This document shows, in pieces, positions 45,628 through 55,260 of a DNA stretch of 64,000 nucleotides; positions within the stretch are counted from its first letter, which is position 1, and each line of letters opens with the position of its first letter. The stretch covers positions 186,001 to 250,000 of the forward strand of contig JBBRNP010000003.1 in assembly GCA_038230255.1 (NCBI GenBank), given 5' to 3'. The notes beneath the pieces are model-generated. The model was not told the DNA's origin. It ran no database searches and was given only the letters and a program-made list of their open reading frames with translations. The position numbers and the translations under genes were made by a program. The stretch is from AV40 sp038230255. GTDB taxonomy: Bacteria > Verrucomicrobiota > Verrucomicrobiia > Chthoniobacterales > UBA10450.

Positions 45628-46314
45628 CTATTCCTCCGACTTCCGCGCCGAGCTGCGTTCTGACTGGTCACCTGAATGGGCGCCGTCGACGCCTTTCAGT
45701 TCCTTGCGAGACTTAATCACTTCGTCGACCAACCCGTAGGTCTTAGCCTCCGCCGCCGACATGTAATAATCGCGATCTGAATCGAGCCGCACCTGTTCCT
45801 CAGGTTTGCCGGTGTGCAGCGCAATGATTTTGATCAATCGCTTCTTCAACTTGAACATGTAATCGACCTGACGCTCGACATCGCTGGCCGCGCCTTGCGC
45901 GCCGCCCGAGACCTGATGAATCATGATGTCGGAATTGGGGAGTGCGAACCGCTTGCCTTTTGTTCCCGCGCAAAGCAATACCGCCGCCATACTCGCAGCC
46001 ATGCCGAGGCAATACGTCGTCACGTCGCAGGTCAGAAATTGCATCGTGTCGTAAACGGCGAGGCCGGACGTCACATTACCTCCGGGCGAATTGATGTAGA
46101 TGTTGATGTCCTTCTTCGAGTCTTCCATCTGCAGGAAGAGCAACTGCGCGATTACGAGGTTCGCGATGTGATCATCAATCGGCGTGCCGATGAAAACGAT
46201 TCGGTCTTTGAGCAAACGCGAATAAATGTCGTAACTGCGCTCACCGCGGCCAGTCTGCTCCACCACCATCGGCACCAGCACCGATTGCGAGTGATTTTCT
46301 CTGAGTTCACTCAT
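45628..46314 (-). CDS. clpP: ClpP serine protease subunit
   Basis: A 228-residue self-compartmentalising protease. Catalytic Ser108 in GMAASMAAVLL, His133 in NSDIMIHQ and a downstream Asp (DRDYYMSAAEA region) form the triad. NSPGGNVTSGLAVYDTMQFL is typical. A C-terminal Ser/Arg-rich extension is slightly longer than in E. coli. Its ATG overlaps the tig stop (ATGA), giving the classic order tig-clpP-clpX. Confidence 0.97.
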   Translation of the reverse strand: MSELRENHSQSVLVPMVVEQTGRGERSYDIYSRLLKDRIVFIGTPIDDHIANLVIAQLLFLQMEDSKKDINIYINSPGGNVTSGLAVYDTMQFLTCDVTTYCLGMAASMAAVLLCAGTKGKRFALPNSDIMIHQVSGGAQGAASDVERQVDYMFKLKKRLIKIIALHTGKPEEQVRLDSDRDYYMSAAEAKTYGLVDEVIKSRKELKGVDGAHSGDQSERSSARKSEE

Positions 46315-47633
46315 TTTTTGTCTTCCGAAACCGGCTGGACGCTAACATTCGCCTTTAGGAAATCAAGAGTCTTGCCGAGCAGAATCTGTTCCGCAAGCGC
46401 GTTAAGTCCATCGTGTTCTTCGAGTTCCTTCCGCATTTTATCGGTGGAAATATTATAGTGCTGCGCCTCCTGCCGGATCCGAAGATCGACATCTTCCCGC
46501 CTGACTTCGATCTTCTCCTGCTCCGCGATTCGCTCGAGAATGAAATTCGTTTTCAACCGATGATGCGCGACGCTGGCCGCGGTCTCGATCAATTCCTTTT
46601 CCTTGTCCTTCAACATTTCGTCCGGAATTCCGCGGGCGCGATTTCGCTGAACCAATTCAGCCAATGCCCGCTTGGTTTCGTTGCGAAGCAAGCTCGGTGG
46701 CAGATCGAACTGAATCTTTTCGTGCAGATATTTTATGATCTGTGCTTCCTTCGTCCGCTCGACCTCGTGCTCTTTTTCATGCTCGAGATCGTGCTCAATC
46801 GTGTGACGAAGGTCGGCCAGCGACTTTCCAGGAAGCAATTTGTTCGCAAACGCATCGTCGAGTGCCGGCAGCACTTTCTCTTTAATTTCGCCCAGCGTCA
46901 CGGTGTAACTGGCCTGTTTTCCGGCCAATTCCTTGACCAGAAAATCCGCTGGAAGATCGACCGTCACCGTCCGCGTTTCCCCGCGTTTTTGTCCGACGAT
47001 CTGCTCGCAGAATTTCGGCAGAAAATTGTCCGCCGCTACATGTAGCCAGAATTTTTTTCCGCCCTGTAAATTCTTGCTCGTCTGCGGCGCAACTTCGCTG
47101 ATCGGTTTGCCCTCGATCGTTCCCTCGAAATCGATCACCACGAAATCTCCCATCTGCGCGTCCCGCTCAGGGACATCGACAAAGTCCGCCGTTTGATCGC
47201 GCAACCGTTCCAGCGTCGCGTCGATCTCGGCCTCGGTTACTTTCATGTCCGGCAACTCCACCGCAATATTTTTGTAATTCGGCAATTTAAACTCTGGCGC
47301 GGTCACGACCGTCGCCTGAAACCGCATCGATTTGTCTTCGCCGAAGTGGACCTCTTCCAAATTCGTCAACGACGCGACCCGCAATTTTTTCTGTTCGATC
47401 GCTTCGCGATAACTTTTGGAGACGAGCTTCTTTGTGACCTCGTCCTGAATCTCCTTGCGAAAGCGTTTGTCGATCACCGCCCGCGGCGCTTTGCCCGGCC
47501 GATAACCGGGAATCTTGGCAAACCGCGCGAAGCTATTGGCGATAGTGTCCCATTCCTTCGAAACCTCATCCGGCGGCAATTCGATCTTTAACGTCGAGAC
47601 CGACTCCGGCTTCTTTTCGACCTGCACTTTCAT
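46311..47633 (-). CDS. tig: Trigger factor chaperone
   Basis: Ribosome-associated chaperone of 440 residues. The N-terminal ribosome-binding domain carries the GYRPGKAPR signature loop (here FAKIPGYRPGKAPRAVIDKR). The central FKBP-type domain (RDAQMGDFVVIDFEGTIEG) and C-terminal helical arms follow. First gene of tig-clpP-clpX. A half palindromic repeat (47644-47669) lies just upstream. Confidence 0.96.
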   Translation of the reverse strand: MKVQVEKKPESVSTLKIELPPDEVSKEWDTIANSFARFAKIPGYRPGKAPRAVIDKRFRKEIQDEVTKKLVSKSYREAIEQKKLRVASLTNLEEVHFGEDKSMRFQATVVTAPEFKLPNYKNIAVELPDMKVTEAEIDATLERLRDQTADFVDVPERDAQMGDFVVIDFEGTIEGKPISEVAPQTSKNLQGGKKFWLHVAADNFLPKFCEQIVGQKRGETRTVTVDLPADFLVKELAGKQASYTVTLGEIKEKVLPALDDAFANKLLPGKSLADLRHTIEHDLEHEKEHEVERTKEAQIIKYLHEKIQFDLPPSLLRNETKRALAELVQRNRARGIPDEMLKDKEKELIETAASVAHHRLKTNFILERIAEQEKIEVRREDVDLRIRQEAQHYNISTDKMRKELEEHDGLNALAEQILLGKTLDFLKANVSVQPVSEDKK

Positions 47634-47643
47634 TAACAGTTAC

Positions 47644-47669
47644 TGTAGCGGTGCTCTGTGAGCGTCGCA
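47644..47669. repeat. Half copy of the TGTAGCG palindromic repeat
   Basis: TGTAGCGGTGCTCTGTGAGC plus GTCGCA matches the left arm of the repeats at 24590 and 33458, without the right arm, in the gap between hutI and tig. Confidence 0.6.
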
Positions 47670-47670
47670 T

Positions 47671-48933
47671 TTATTTTTGTGCGAAAACGCGCTCGCCCTT
47701 AACGTAAACGGCGTGCGTTTGGGGAATCCCAAACCAATAGGCTAGTTCGCGATAATCTTGGCAATCGAACACCGCGAAGTTCGCGAGCTTCCCGGGTTCC
47801 AACGAACCGATTCGGTCGCCGCGGTTTAACGAATACGCCGCGTTGGTCGTCGCTGCGGCAATTGCTTCTGCGGGCGACATTTTCATTTGCGTGCACGCCA
47901 GTGACAGAACCATCGGCATCGACGGTGTCGGCGACGAACCCGGATTGAAATCGGTCGCAAGGACGACCGCGAGGCCGGCGTCAATCATTTCGCGCGCGCG
48001 TGGATAGGATGTCGACCCAAGCGCGTAGACGGATCCCGGCAGCAAAACCGGCTGCACATTAGCAGATTTCAAAGCTGCGATCCCCTGCTCGTCCGTCTTT
48101 TCCAAATGATCCGCCGTCGTCGCGCCGAGTTCCGCCATCAATTTCGCGCCACCCGAATTCGTCAACTGATCGACATGGCCACGCAGTTTGAGCGCGAGCA
48201 TCTTCGCCGCATTGAGAATTTTCCGCGACTGCTCAATGTCGAAATAACCGCGCTCGCAAAACACATCGCAATACTCCGCCAGTTTTTCTTTCGCGACACG
48301 CGACAACATTTCGTTGATCACCAGATCGACATATTCGTCCGGTGAGGTGTCGCGCGGCACCGCATGCGCGCCGAGAAACGTCGGCACGATTTCGAGCGGC
48401 GTTTCCCGATTCAATTGCTGCATCACTCGAAGAATCTTCAGTTCATCGTCGAGTGTAAGTCCGTAGCCCGACTTTGCTTCCGCGGTTGTCGTGCCGCATC
48501 TCAACAACCATTCTGCATGCTTCTTCGCCTGTGCGAAAAGATCGGCCTCGCTCGCGGCGCGGGTTTTTTCGACCGTCGACCAAATCCCGCCGCCAGCTTT
48601 GGCAATTTGTTCGTAAGTCTCGCCCCGCGCGCGGCGCTCGAAATCGTCCAGACGGTTTCCAGCAAAAACCAAATGCGTGTGGGCATCGACGAATCCCGGG
48701 AGCACAAGCCGCCCGCCAAGATCGACTACCGCCAGTCCGGCTCGGACCTCCGCGTCGCCCACTGCTTTTTCGATTTCGCCGCTCGGGCCGACGGCGTCGA
48801 TCTTGCCGTCGCGGACGAGCAGGCCGCCGTCGCGAATAATTCCAAGCTTGGACAATTCCTTGCCGACGCGCGGACGTTTCGGACCGGACAGCGCGACAAG
48901 CTGCGACGCGTGAAGGAGAGCGAGGGACTTCAA
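47671..48933 (-). CDS. hutI: Imidazolonepropionase
   Basis: Third step of histidine degradation, hydrolysing imidazolonepropionate to formiminoglutamate. A 420-residue amidohydrolase: metal-binding VLPGFVDAHTHLVFAG, SGYGLTLDDELKILRV, AHAVPRD, HVDQLTNSGGA and ATDFNPGSSPTPSMP. The TTG start (48931-48933) overlaps the ftcD TGA (TTGA). Last gene of the hut operon hutH-hutU-ftcD-hutI. Confidence 0.95.
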   Translation of the reverse strand: MKSLALLHASQLVALSGPKRPRVGKELSKLGIIRDGGLLVRDGKIDAVGPSGEIEKAVGDAEVRAGLAVVDLGGRLVLPGFVDAHTHLVFAGNRLDDFERRARGETYEQIAKAGGGIWSTVEKTRAASEADLFAQAKKHAEWLLRCGTTTAEAKSGYGLTLDDELKILRVMQQLNRETPLEIVPTFLGAHAVPRDTSPDEYVDLVINEMLSRVAKEKLAEYCDVFCERGYFDIEQSRKILNAAKMLALKLRGHVDQLTNSGGAKLMAELGATTADHLEKTDEQGIAALKSANVQPVLLPGSVYALGSTSYPRAREMIDAGLAVVLATDFNPGSSPTPSMPMVLSLACTQMKMSPAEAIAAATTNAAYSLNRGDRIGSLEPGKLANFAVFDCQDYRELAYWFGIPQTHAVYVKGERVFAQK

Positions 48934-50612
48934 GTCAGTTTGCTCTGCACGATCTGATCGATCTTCTTGAACTCGGATTCTGAATCTGCCTGCAGCTTGC
49001 TAACTTTCTTCTGAAGATCGGACTTAAATTTTTCATCCTTCAACGCTGCGAGATTGATTCGAACGTTCAGAGCTGCTCCATCGACACAAGCGCGCGTAGC
49101 CAACGCGCCGACGCCGACATCGGAAACCGACGCGGGATTTCCCTTCTCGGCCATTTCCGCGAGCAGCTCGTAGGACTTCGACGACGTCCCCATCACTTTG
49201 AGTGGAATTTCAGCTGCGTACTTCGTCGCCGATTCAATCGCAGCCAAGCGCGCTTTCTTTTCGTTATCAGATCCTTTTGGAAGGCCAAACGCGTCCATCA
49301 CTTTGTTAAACGCCGCTGTGTCTTCATCGACTAATCGCAGTAATTCGTCTTTGAGGTGCTGCGCTTTCACCGCCCACTGGCTGAAATATTCGAGCTGATC
49401 GTCCCAGCCTCGTTTTCCGGCGGAGAGATTCGCGACCATCCCGCCGAGCGACGCCCCGAGCGCGCCCATCAGCGCCGCGACCGAACCGCCGCCGGGCGCG
49501 GGCGAATCGCTCAGGGTTTCATTGCAAAAGTCGCGCAGGTTCATTTTCACAAGCGATTTCGAATCGGATTCAATCTTTAATTCAATCACTTTTTCTTTCG
49601 GATCGAAATGTTTCAATTCGCTCAAGCCCATCGACCGCACCGCGATGTCTATTAGCTCCTCCTCGGAAGCCCCTTCCGACCATTTCTGCTTCCGTAAAAA
49701 ATAACGACCGGCGTCGGTGAGGCATTTCTTCGGCACCATGCCGACGATCTCCGATCCGGTCACACGGAGGCCACGCTTGCTCGCGGCCACAAAGCAGGCA
49801 TCGAACGCGGCGTGTAACGGGGTTTCCTCGATGTTGGTCAGATTCATCGATACCTGTGCGATTCCATACTCCTTCACGAACCAACCGATCGCCTTCACGT
49901 GCTTCAGCATCCCGGGAACGCGAATCGGCTCGCCCTTTGCATCGAGAACCTTTTTCCCCGAAGGCGTACCATCTTCCGTTTTGAATCGACCCTGTTCGCG
50001 AACATCGAGTGCAACCGAGTTAGCGCGCCGGACTGATTTCGTGTTGAGATTCACGTTGTAAGCGACGAGAAATTCTCGTGCGCCGATCGCGGTCGCGCCC
50101 GCTTTCTCATTGAACGTCGCCGGACCAAAATCTGGTTTCCATTCCGGCTTTTTGATTTTCTCGGAAAAACCTTCGTATTCACCAGCGCGAATGACAGCGA
50201 GATTCGATCGAGATTTATCTTTGGCGGCCTTTTCGTAGAGATAAACGGGGATACTCAGTTCTTCGCCGACTCGCTTTCCCAATTTCTGCGCGCACGCGAT
50301 TGCTTCCTCCCAGCTCACGTTGCTGATCGGAATGAACGGACAAACATCGGTCGCGCCCATGCGCGGGTGCGCGCCTTTGTGTTTGCGCATGTCGATCAGC
50401 TCCGCCGCCTTTTGAATCCCGCGGAAGGCGCCTTCCACCGCAGCGTCCGGATCTCCCACAAAGGTTACCACGGTGCGGTTCGTGGTCGCCCCAGGATCGA
50501 CATCGAGCAACGAAACGCCATCCGTTGATTTGATCGCGTCGGTAATTTGCCGAATTATTTCTTCGTCGCGTCCTTCCGAAAAATTCGGCACGCACTCGAT
50601 TAGTTTTTGCAT
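48930..50612 (-). CDS. ftcD: Glutamate formimidoyltransferase/formiminotetrahydrofolate cyclodeaminase fusion
   Basis: Bifunctional folate enzyme of about 560 residues that transfers the formimino group from formiminoglutamate to tetrahydrofolate and then releases ammonia. N-terminal transferase: KLIECVPNFSEGRDEEII, DPDAAVEGAFRGI, KGAHPRMGATDVCPFIPI. C-terminal cyclodeaminase from about residue 355: DSPAPGGGSVAALMGALGAS. I use the ATG at 50612, 2 nt after the hutU stop; a TTG at 50618 overlapping that stop is also possible. The pathway therefore recovers C1 units rather than formamide or formate. Confidence 0.94.
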   Translation of the reverse strand: MQKLIECVPNFSEGRDEEIIRQITDAIKSTDGVSLLDVDPGATTNRTVVTFVGDPDAAVEGAFRGIQKAAELIDMRKHKGAHPRMGATDVCPFIPISNVSWEEAIACAQKLGKRVGEELSIPVYLYEKAAKDKSRSNLAVIRAGEYEGFSEKIKKPEWKPDFGPATFNEKAGATAIGAREFLVAYNVNLNTKSVRRANSVALDVREQGRFKTEDGTPSGKKVLDAKGEPIRVPGMLKHVKAIGWFVKEYGIAQVSMNLTNIEETPLHAAFDACFVAASKRGLRVTGSEIVGMVPKKCLTDAGRYFLRKQKWSEGASEEELIDIAVRSMGLSELKHFDPKEKVIELKIESDSKSLVKMNLRDFCNETLSDSPAPGGGSVAALMGALGASLGGMVANLSAGKRGWDDQLEYFSQWAVKAQHLKDELLRLVDEDTAAFNKVMDAFGLPKGSDNEKKARLAAIESATKYAAEIPLKVMGTSSKSYELLAEMAEKGNPASVSDVGVGALATRACVDGAALNVRINLAALKDEKFKSDLQKKVSKLQADSESEFKKIDQIVQSKLT

Positions 50613-50614
50613 GC

Positions 50615-52282
50615 TCAATCGCGCGGCTTCGGCTGCATTGGGATGTCGATCTTACGTTTCGCCGCGAAATCGATCGCGTGCGAATAACCTGCATCAACGT
50701 GACGCAGGACGCCCATTCCCGGGTCGCTCGTGAGAACGCGCTCCAATCTCCGCTTCGAGTTCTCGGTGCCGTCTGCGACGACGACCATGCCTGCGTGTTG
50801 TGAGTACCCGATGCCAACACCGCCACCATTGTGAATTGAGATCCATGAGGCGCCGGCCGCGGTGTTGATAAGCGCGTTCAATAGCGGCCAATCGGCGATC
50901 GCGTCGCTGCCGTCGACCATTCCTTCGGTTTCGCGATTCGGCGAAGCGACCGATCCGGCATCAAGATGATCGCGCCCGACCACGATCGGCGCTTTGATTT
51001 CGCCGCGTTTGACAAGCTCGTTCATGGCCACGCCGAACTCGGCGCGTTCGCCGTAACCGAGCCAGCAAATCCGCGCCGGCAATCCTTGGAAATGGATTCG
51101 CTCTTTCGCGAGTTTCATCCAGCGCGCGAGCGTTTGGTTCTCAGGAAATAGTTCGAGCGCGAGTTTATCCGTGCGAGCGATGTCTTCCGGCTCGCCGCTC
51201 AGCGCCACCCATCGAAACGGTCCGCGCCCTTCACAAAAAAGCGGACGAATGTATTCGGGAACGAAGCCGGGAATATCGAACGCGTTCTTCACGCCGGCTT
51301 TTTGCGCCTGCGCGCGAATGTTGTTGCCGTAATCGAATGTGATCGCGCCTTTCTTTTGCAACGCGAGCATCGCGTCGATGTGCATCGCCATCGATTGCAT
51401 TGAGCGCTCGATATATTCGTCAGGATTCTTTTTGCGCAACGCGAGCGCATCCTCCAGCGGCATTCCGTTCGGCACGTAGCCATTGAGCGCATCATGCGCG
51501 CTGGTTTGATCGGTCAGAACATCAGGAACGACGCCACGCTTCACAATTTCTGGCAAGACGTCTGCGCAATTCCCAACGAGTCCAACTGAAAGCGATTGTC
51601 GATCTTTCCGCGCAGTATCAACCAGTGTCAGCGCTTCATCGAGAGAGCGCGCGATCTTGTCGCAATAACCACTCTTCAATCGTTTCTCGATCCGCGCCGG
51701 ATCGACTTCGACGCCGAGAAAAACCGCGCCGTTCATGGTGGCGGCAAGCGGTTGGGCGCCACCCATTCCACCAAGACCGCCGGTGAGGACGAATTTTCCT
51801 TCGAGCGATCCGTCGAAATGTCTTCTGGCCGCAGACGCGAAGGTTTCGAACGTTCCCTGCACGATCCCCTGGCTGCCGATGTAGATCCATGAACCGGCGG
51901 TCATTTGGCCGTACATCGTCAGCCCGAGCCGTTCGAGCCGATTGAACTCGGAGTAGTTGTTCCATTGTCCAACGAGATTTGAATTAGCGATCAAAACGCG
52001 CGGCGCTTCGTCGTGGGTGCGAAATTTTCCCACCGGTTTGCCGGATTGAACCAGCAAAGATTCATCGTTCTCCAATTCACGGAGTGAGCGAACAATCGCA
52101 TCGAATGCTTCCCAGCTGCGTGCGGCCCGACCGGTCCCGCCGTAAACAATTAGCTGGTCCGGATTTTCGGCGACGTCCGGATCGAGATTGTTCATCAGCA
52201 TCCGCATGGCGGCTTCCTGGTGCCAGCCTTTGCAGCTCAAATCGTTGCCGCGCGGTGCACGAACGATTTGTTTCCCGCTCAT
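50615..52282 (-). CDS. hutU: Urocanate hydratase
   Basis: Second step of histidine degradation, adding water to urocanate with a tightly bound NAD+. The 555 residues include IVYGGTGRAARSWEAFDAIV, LTGGLGGMGGAQPLAATMNG (NAD binding), VDPARIEKRLKSGYCD, and GVGIGYSQHAGMVVVADG near the C-terminus. Full length. The ATG at 52280-52282 overlaps the hutH stop (ATGA). Confidence 0.96.
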   Translation of the reverse strand: MSGKQIVRAPRGNDLSCKGWHQEAAMRMLMNNLDPDVAENPDQLIVYGGTGRAARSWEAFDAIVRSLRELENDESLLVQSGKPVGKFRTHDEAPRVLIANSNLVGQWNNYSEFNRLERLGLTMYGQMTAGSWIYIGSQGIVQGTFETFASAARRHFDGSLEGKFVLTGGLGGMGGAQPLAATMNGAVFLGVEVDPARIEKRLKSGYCDKIARSLDEALTLVDTARKDRQSLSVGLVGNCADVLPEIVKRGVVPDVLTDQTSAHDALNGYVPNGMPLEDALALRKKNPDEYIERSMQSMAMHIDAMLALQKKGAITFDYGNNIRAQAQKAGVKNAFDIPGFVPEYIRPLFCEGRGPFRWVALSGEPEDIARTDKLALELFPENQTLARWMKLAKERIHFQGLPARICWLGYGERAEFGVAMNELVKRGEIKAPIVVGRDHLDAGSVASPNRETEGMVDGSDAIADWPLLNALINTAAGASWISIHNGGGVGIGYSQHAGMVVVADGTENSKRRLERVLTSDPGMGVLRHVDAGYSHAIDFAAKRKIDIPMQPKPRD

Positions 52283-53778
52283 AGATCGTTGAATTCGCCC
52301 GCGCGAATCTTCTCAGCCAGCCGCGCGATGTCGCCGGAAAGCGGACGATCTGCTGTCAGCGGTTTGGCGACGTCCCTAACGAATTTGAAGGCGCCCTCGA
52401 CGCCTTTCCCGGCTCGCAGCGGACGGCGATATTCGAGCGCTTCGGCGCCGGCCAGCAGTTCGATTGCGAAAAGATTCTCGGCAAGATCGACAATCGATCG
52501 GAGTTTGAGTGCGCTGGTCATTCCCATGGAAACGTGGTCCTCTTTGCCGCCTGAAGTGCTGACGTTATCGGTGCTGGCTGGATGGGCGAGCACGCGTGCT
52601 TCATTGAGCAACGACGCCGCGGCGACATGCGCAATCATGAAGCCTGATTCGACGCCGGGATGGTGCGCCAAAAAGGCGGGCAATCCTTCGCTTTTGTCCG
52701 GATTCACCAGACGATCGATGCGGCGTTCGCTGATGCTCATTAAGTCGGTCAGCGCAATCGCGGCGTAGTCGAAAGCAAACGCGAGCGGCGCGCCATGAAA
52801 ATTTCCCCCTGAGACGACGTCGCCGCTATCAGCGAAGACGAGCGGATTATCGGTCGCCGACGCGGATTCGACCCACAAAATCTGCTCGCAATGGGCGACA
52901 ACGTCGCGCACCGCGCCGTGCACTTGCGGCATGCACCGGACGCTGTAGGCGTCTTGAACGCGCGGATCATTTTTGCGATGTGACTCTCGGATCTCGCTGT
53001 CTTGCAAAAGCGAGTTCAAATGCGCAGCGACAGATTTTTGCCCTTGATGAGGCCGGGCATCGTGCAACCTCGGATCGAAAGCGGCCGGCGTGTCGCGCAA
53101 ACCTTCGAGCGTCATCGCGCCGGCAACATCGGCTATTTTCGCCAGGCGTTTCGCGCGCAAGATCGACAATCCCCCAACCGCATGCATCGCCTGAGTCCCG
53201 TTTAATAACGCGAGACCCTCTTTGGCTCCTAACTGCAGCGGTTTTAATTTGGCGCGCTTAAGGGCTTCGCCGCTCTCCATTCGCTTCCCGTCAAGAAAAG
53301 CTTCACCTTCGCCGATCAAACTCAAAGCGAGATGCGCCAACGGCGCGAGATCGCCACTTGCGCCGACAGATCCTTTTTCGGGAACAACTGGATGCACCCG
53401 CTGATTGAGCATCTCACAAAGGAGTTCGACAACTTCCGGGCGAATGCCGCTGAAGCCGAGCGCGAGGACGTTTGCGCGCAGCAATATCATCGCGCGCACT
53501 TCGGGCTCTGACAGGGGCTGACCAATACCGCAGGCATGGCTGCGAACGAGATTCAATTGGAGCGCGCCGATTTCTCCGTGCGGAATCCGCACGTCTGCGA
53601 GTTTGCCGAAACCGGTGTTGACGCCATACACAACCGCGTCGCGCGCGACGATGTCGTCTACGACTTTGCGCGACGCCAAAATGCGGGGCCGCGCTGAAGC
53701 TGCGAGTTGGACTGCTTCGCGTCGATAGGCAACGGTCGCAATCTCCTCGAGCGAGAGTGGCCTACCGTTTAATTCCAT
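52279..53778 (-). CDS. hutH: Histidine ammonia-lyase
   Basis: First enzyme of histidine degradation, converting histidine to urocanate and ammonia. The self-formed MIO electrophile comes from Ala140-Ser141-Gly142 in SVGASGDLAPLAH. Tyr of YGVNTGFGKL (residue 51) and QEDHVSMG-type sequence (here KEDHVSMGMTSALK) are conserved. 499 residues, full length. It leads the operon; no HutC-type repressor is in the window. Histidine is also the EgtD substrate, so two fates of histidine are encoded nearby. Confidence 0.96.
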   Translation of the reverse strand: MELNGRPLSLEEIATVAYRREAVQLAASARPRILASRKVVDDIVARDAVVYGVNTGFGKLADVRIPHGEIGALQLNLVRSHACGIGQPLSEPEVRAMILLRANVLALGFSGIRPEVVELLCEMLNQRVHPVVPEKGSVGASGDLAPLAHLALSLIGEGEAFLDGKRMESGEALKRAKLKPLQLGAKEGLALLNGTQAMHAVGGLSILRAKRLAKIADVAGAMTLEGLRDTPAAFDPRLHDARPHQGQKSVAAHLNSLLQDSEIRESHRKNDPRVQDAYSVRCMPQVHGAVRDVVAHCEQILWVESASATDNPLVFADSGDVVSGGNFHGAPLAFAFDYAAIALTDLMSISERRIDRLVNPDKSEGLPAFLAHHPGVESGFMIAHVAAASLLNEARVLAHPASTDNVSTSGGKEDHVSMGMTSALKLRSIVDLAENLFAIELLAGAEALEYRRPLRAGKGVEGAFKFVRDVAKPLTADRPLSGDIARLAEKIRAGEFNDL

Positions 53779-53826
53779 GGGACCAATTTTAGTGACAACT
53801 CAGGCAAATGGAAGGCGGCGGCGCTT

Positions 53827-54444
53827 CTATTGTTTCCGCTTCGGCTCCATTTTGGCCGATGGATTTTCCTGAAGCCGGGCGGTTTCCTGCAAATCCTCTT
53901 TCCAGGCTGTAATTCCAGTATGCAGATGTCCTCCCAAGTGACCAAGTAAGCCGCGCCGTCCAACTTCGTATTCGTGGTCATTTTTCACCGGGCACCAAAA
54001 TAACCGGCCGCCTCGGCGCCAGCCATCGAGCACAATTCCATCGAAAAAAGACTGGTTCCGTGCAGTGACCACCAAAGCATTGTTCTCCTCCGATTCTTTT
54101 GCGTAAGCCGCGCCCCAGTGAAGGACGAGGGTCTTGAAATGAAATTCTTTTAAGCGCGCGCCGATGTCGCGGGTGTAATCGGCACAGATGCCACGCTTTT
54201 TCGCGCCAACGTTAATGAGAAAATTGTGGACGGCCGGGTCCCCGGTAACGCCGTATTCGTGGGCGAGCTGACGTGACATAGTGTGCGCCGTGACGGACAA
54301 CAGCTCAGCCTCGGGCGGACCGACGGTGTGCGGCGCGAGCGCGACGAGGGCGTCGCGCAAATCGTTGATAGATTTCTCGTCTTTGGCCCCGACCGCCGTC
54401 GAGCAGATAGCAAATGCGAAGATCAGAGCCGATCTGAAATTCAC
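53827..54444 (-). CDS. Exported hypothetical protein, transglutaminase-like pattern
   Basis: A 205-residue protein from a GTG start with a signal peptide (FRSALIFAFAICSTAVGA). A Cys in KRGICADYTRDIG followed by VLHWGAAYAKESEENNALVV and GIVLDGWRRGGRLFW recalls the Cys-His-Asp order of transglutaminase-like peptidases. The position where a His would precede the ALVV strand is Asn, so activity is doubtful. The function is unknown. Confidence 0.6.
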   Translation of the reverse strand: MNFRSALIFAFAICSTAVGAKDEKSINDLRDALVALAPHTVGPPEAELLSVTAHTMSRQLAHEYGVTGDPAVHNFLINVGAKKRGICADYTRDIGARLKEFHFKTLVLHWGAAYAKESEENNALVVTARNQSFFDGIVLDGWRRGGRLFWCPVKNDHEYEVGRRGLLGHLGGHLHTGITAWKEDLQETARLQENPSAKMEPKRKQ

Positions 54445-54471
54445 GTTGTTAATATTTATTAAAAATTAAAA

Positions 54472-54501
54472 AAGGCCAGGCCGCCAAAGCGACCTGGCCT
54501 T
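54472..54501 (-). terminator. Intrinsic terminator of the small lipoprotein gene
   Basis: Stem AAGGCCAGG (54472-54480) with CCTGGCCTT (54493-54501). On the reverse strand it is followed by an uninterrupted TTTTTT and more T-rich sequence, a textbook intrinsic terminator about 40 nt after the stop at 54545. Confidence 0.8.
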
Positions 54502-54544
54502 CTTGCCAAAGATATCCCGGTTTGGGACAACTTAGACGAAGGGG

Positions 54545-54673
54545 TTACTTCGAGTATCCGTGAGTGGAACTCGCTGTGGTGGTGGTAGCCGCTTCTTTGT
54601 GTTGAGCGCACGCTCCCAAGCTGAGAGCGCCCGCAAAAACGGCCATGATCATGATAGCTTTGATGAATTTCAA
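54545..54673 (-). CDS. Small lipoprotein
   Basis: A 42-residue predicted lipoprotein: KFIKAIMIMAVFAGALSLGA, then Cys (lipobox LGAC), then a short Thr/Ser-rich tail. A GGAGG at 54685-54689 lies 11 nt before a TTG start at 54671-54673. The frame is open further upstream, but that part lacks signal character. A strong terminator follows. Small entericidin-like lipoproteins have this look, but no function can be assigned. Confidence 0.65.
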   Translation of the reverse strand: MKFIKAIMIMAVFAGALSLGACAQHKEAATTTTASSTHGYSK

Positions 54674-54768
54674 TCTAGTCTCGCCTCCTTTCGGTTGTGT
54701 TGCTCCGGCTCTTTTAGGCGTGGAACACCCGCGAAGCAACGCTTTTTTGAATGTTTTGCCGGTACAAG

Positions 54769-55230
54769 CTATTCGCGGATGACCACCTGCGTGGTTTCAT
54801 CAACCAGCGAAAATAAGTCGATCACGTCCGCGTTTCGCATCCGGATGCAGCCGTGACTGGCCGGAGTTCCAATATCATCCTCATGTTTCGTTCCGTGGAT
54901 GTAGATGAACCGGTCACGTGTATTCGCATTATGTTCATCCAACCCGTCGAGCCAAAGAATGCGTGAGGTGATGAAGTCCTCCGTGTCGGGCGGCGGGTTG
55001 TTTGGTTCAAGCGCCACGCGGGCCTGGAAAATTGTGCCCGGCGCCGCGTCGTCTCCGATCTTCTCGGCGATGCGAAATCTGCCCAGCGGCGTTTTCATGC
55101 TCCCTTCCTCAGTCCCGATTCCGAACCGCGAGCTGGAAATGGGATACGAACGGAGTTCTTCACCGTCACGGGTCAAGGTGAGACGCTGATCGCGCAGGGA
55201 AACGTCGATTTTCGTTCGGACACTTTGCAT
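54769..55230 (-). CDS. L,D-transpeptidase domain protein without an obvious signal
   Basis: A compact YkuD domain of 153 residues: KIDVSLRDQRLTLTRDGEEL, TPLGRFRIAEKIGD, FIYIHGTKHEDDIG and PASHGCIRMRNADVIDLF with Cys128. It would cross-link or edit peptidoglycan, but no signal peptide is visible from the ATG at 55230. The upstream sequence belongs to the divergent asd gene, so either export depends on another route or the protein has a different role. Second such enzyme in the window. Confidence 0.85.
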   Translation of the reverse strand: MQSVRTKIDVSLRDQRLTLTRDGEELRSYPISSSRFGIGTEEGSMKTPLGRFRIAEKIGDDAAPGTIFQARVALEPNNPPPDTEDFITSRILWLDGLDEHNANTRDRFIYIHGTKHEDDIGTPASHGCIRMRNADVIDLFSLVDETTQVVIRE

Positions 55231-55260
55231 CGAGGAAGAGCGGCGTTACAATTCGCCGCG

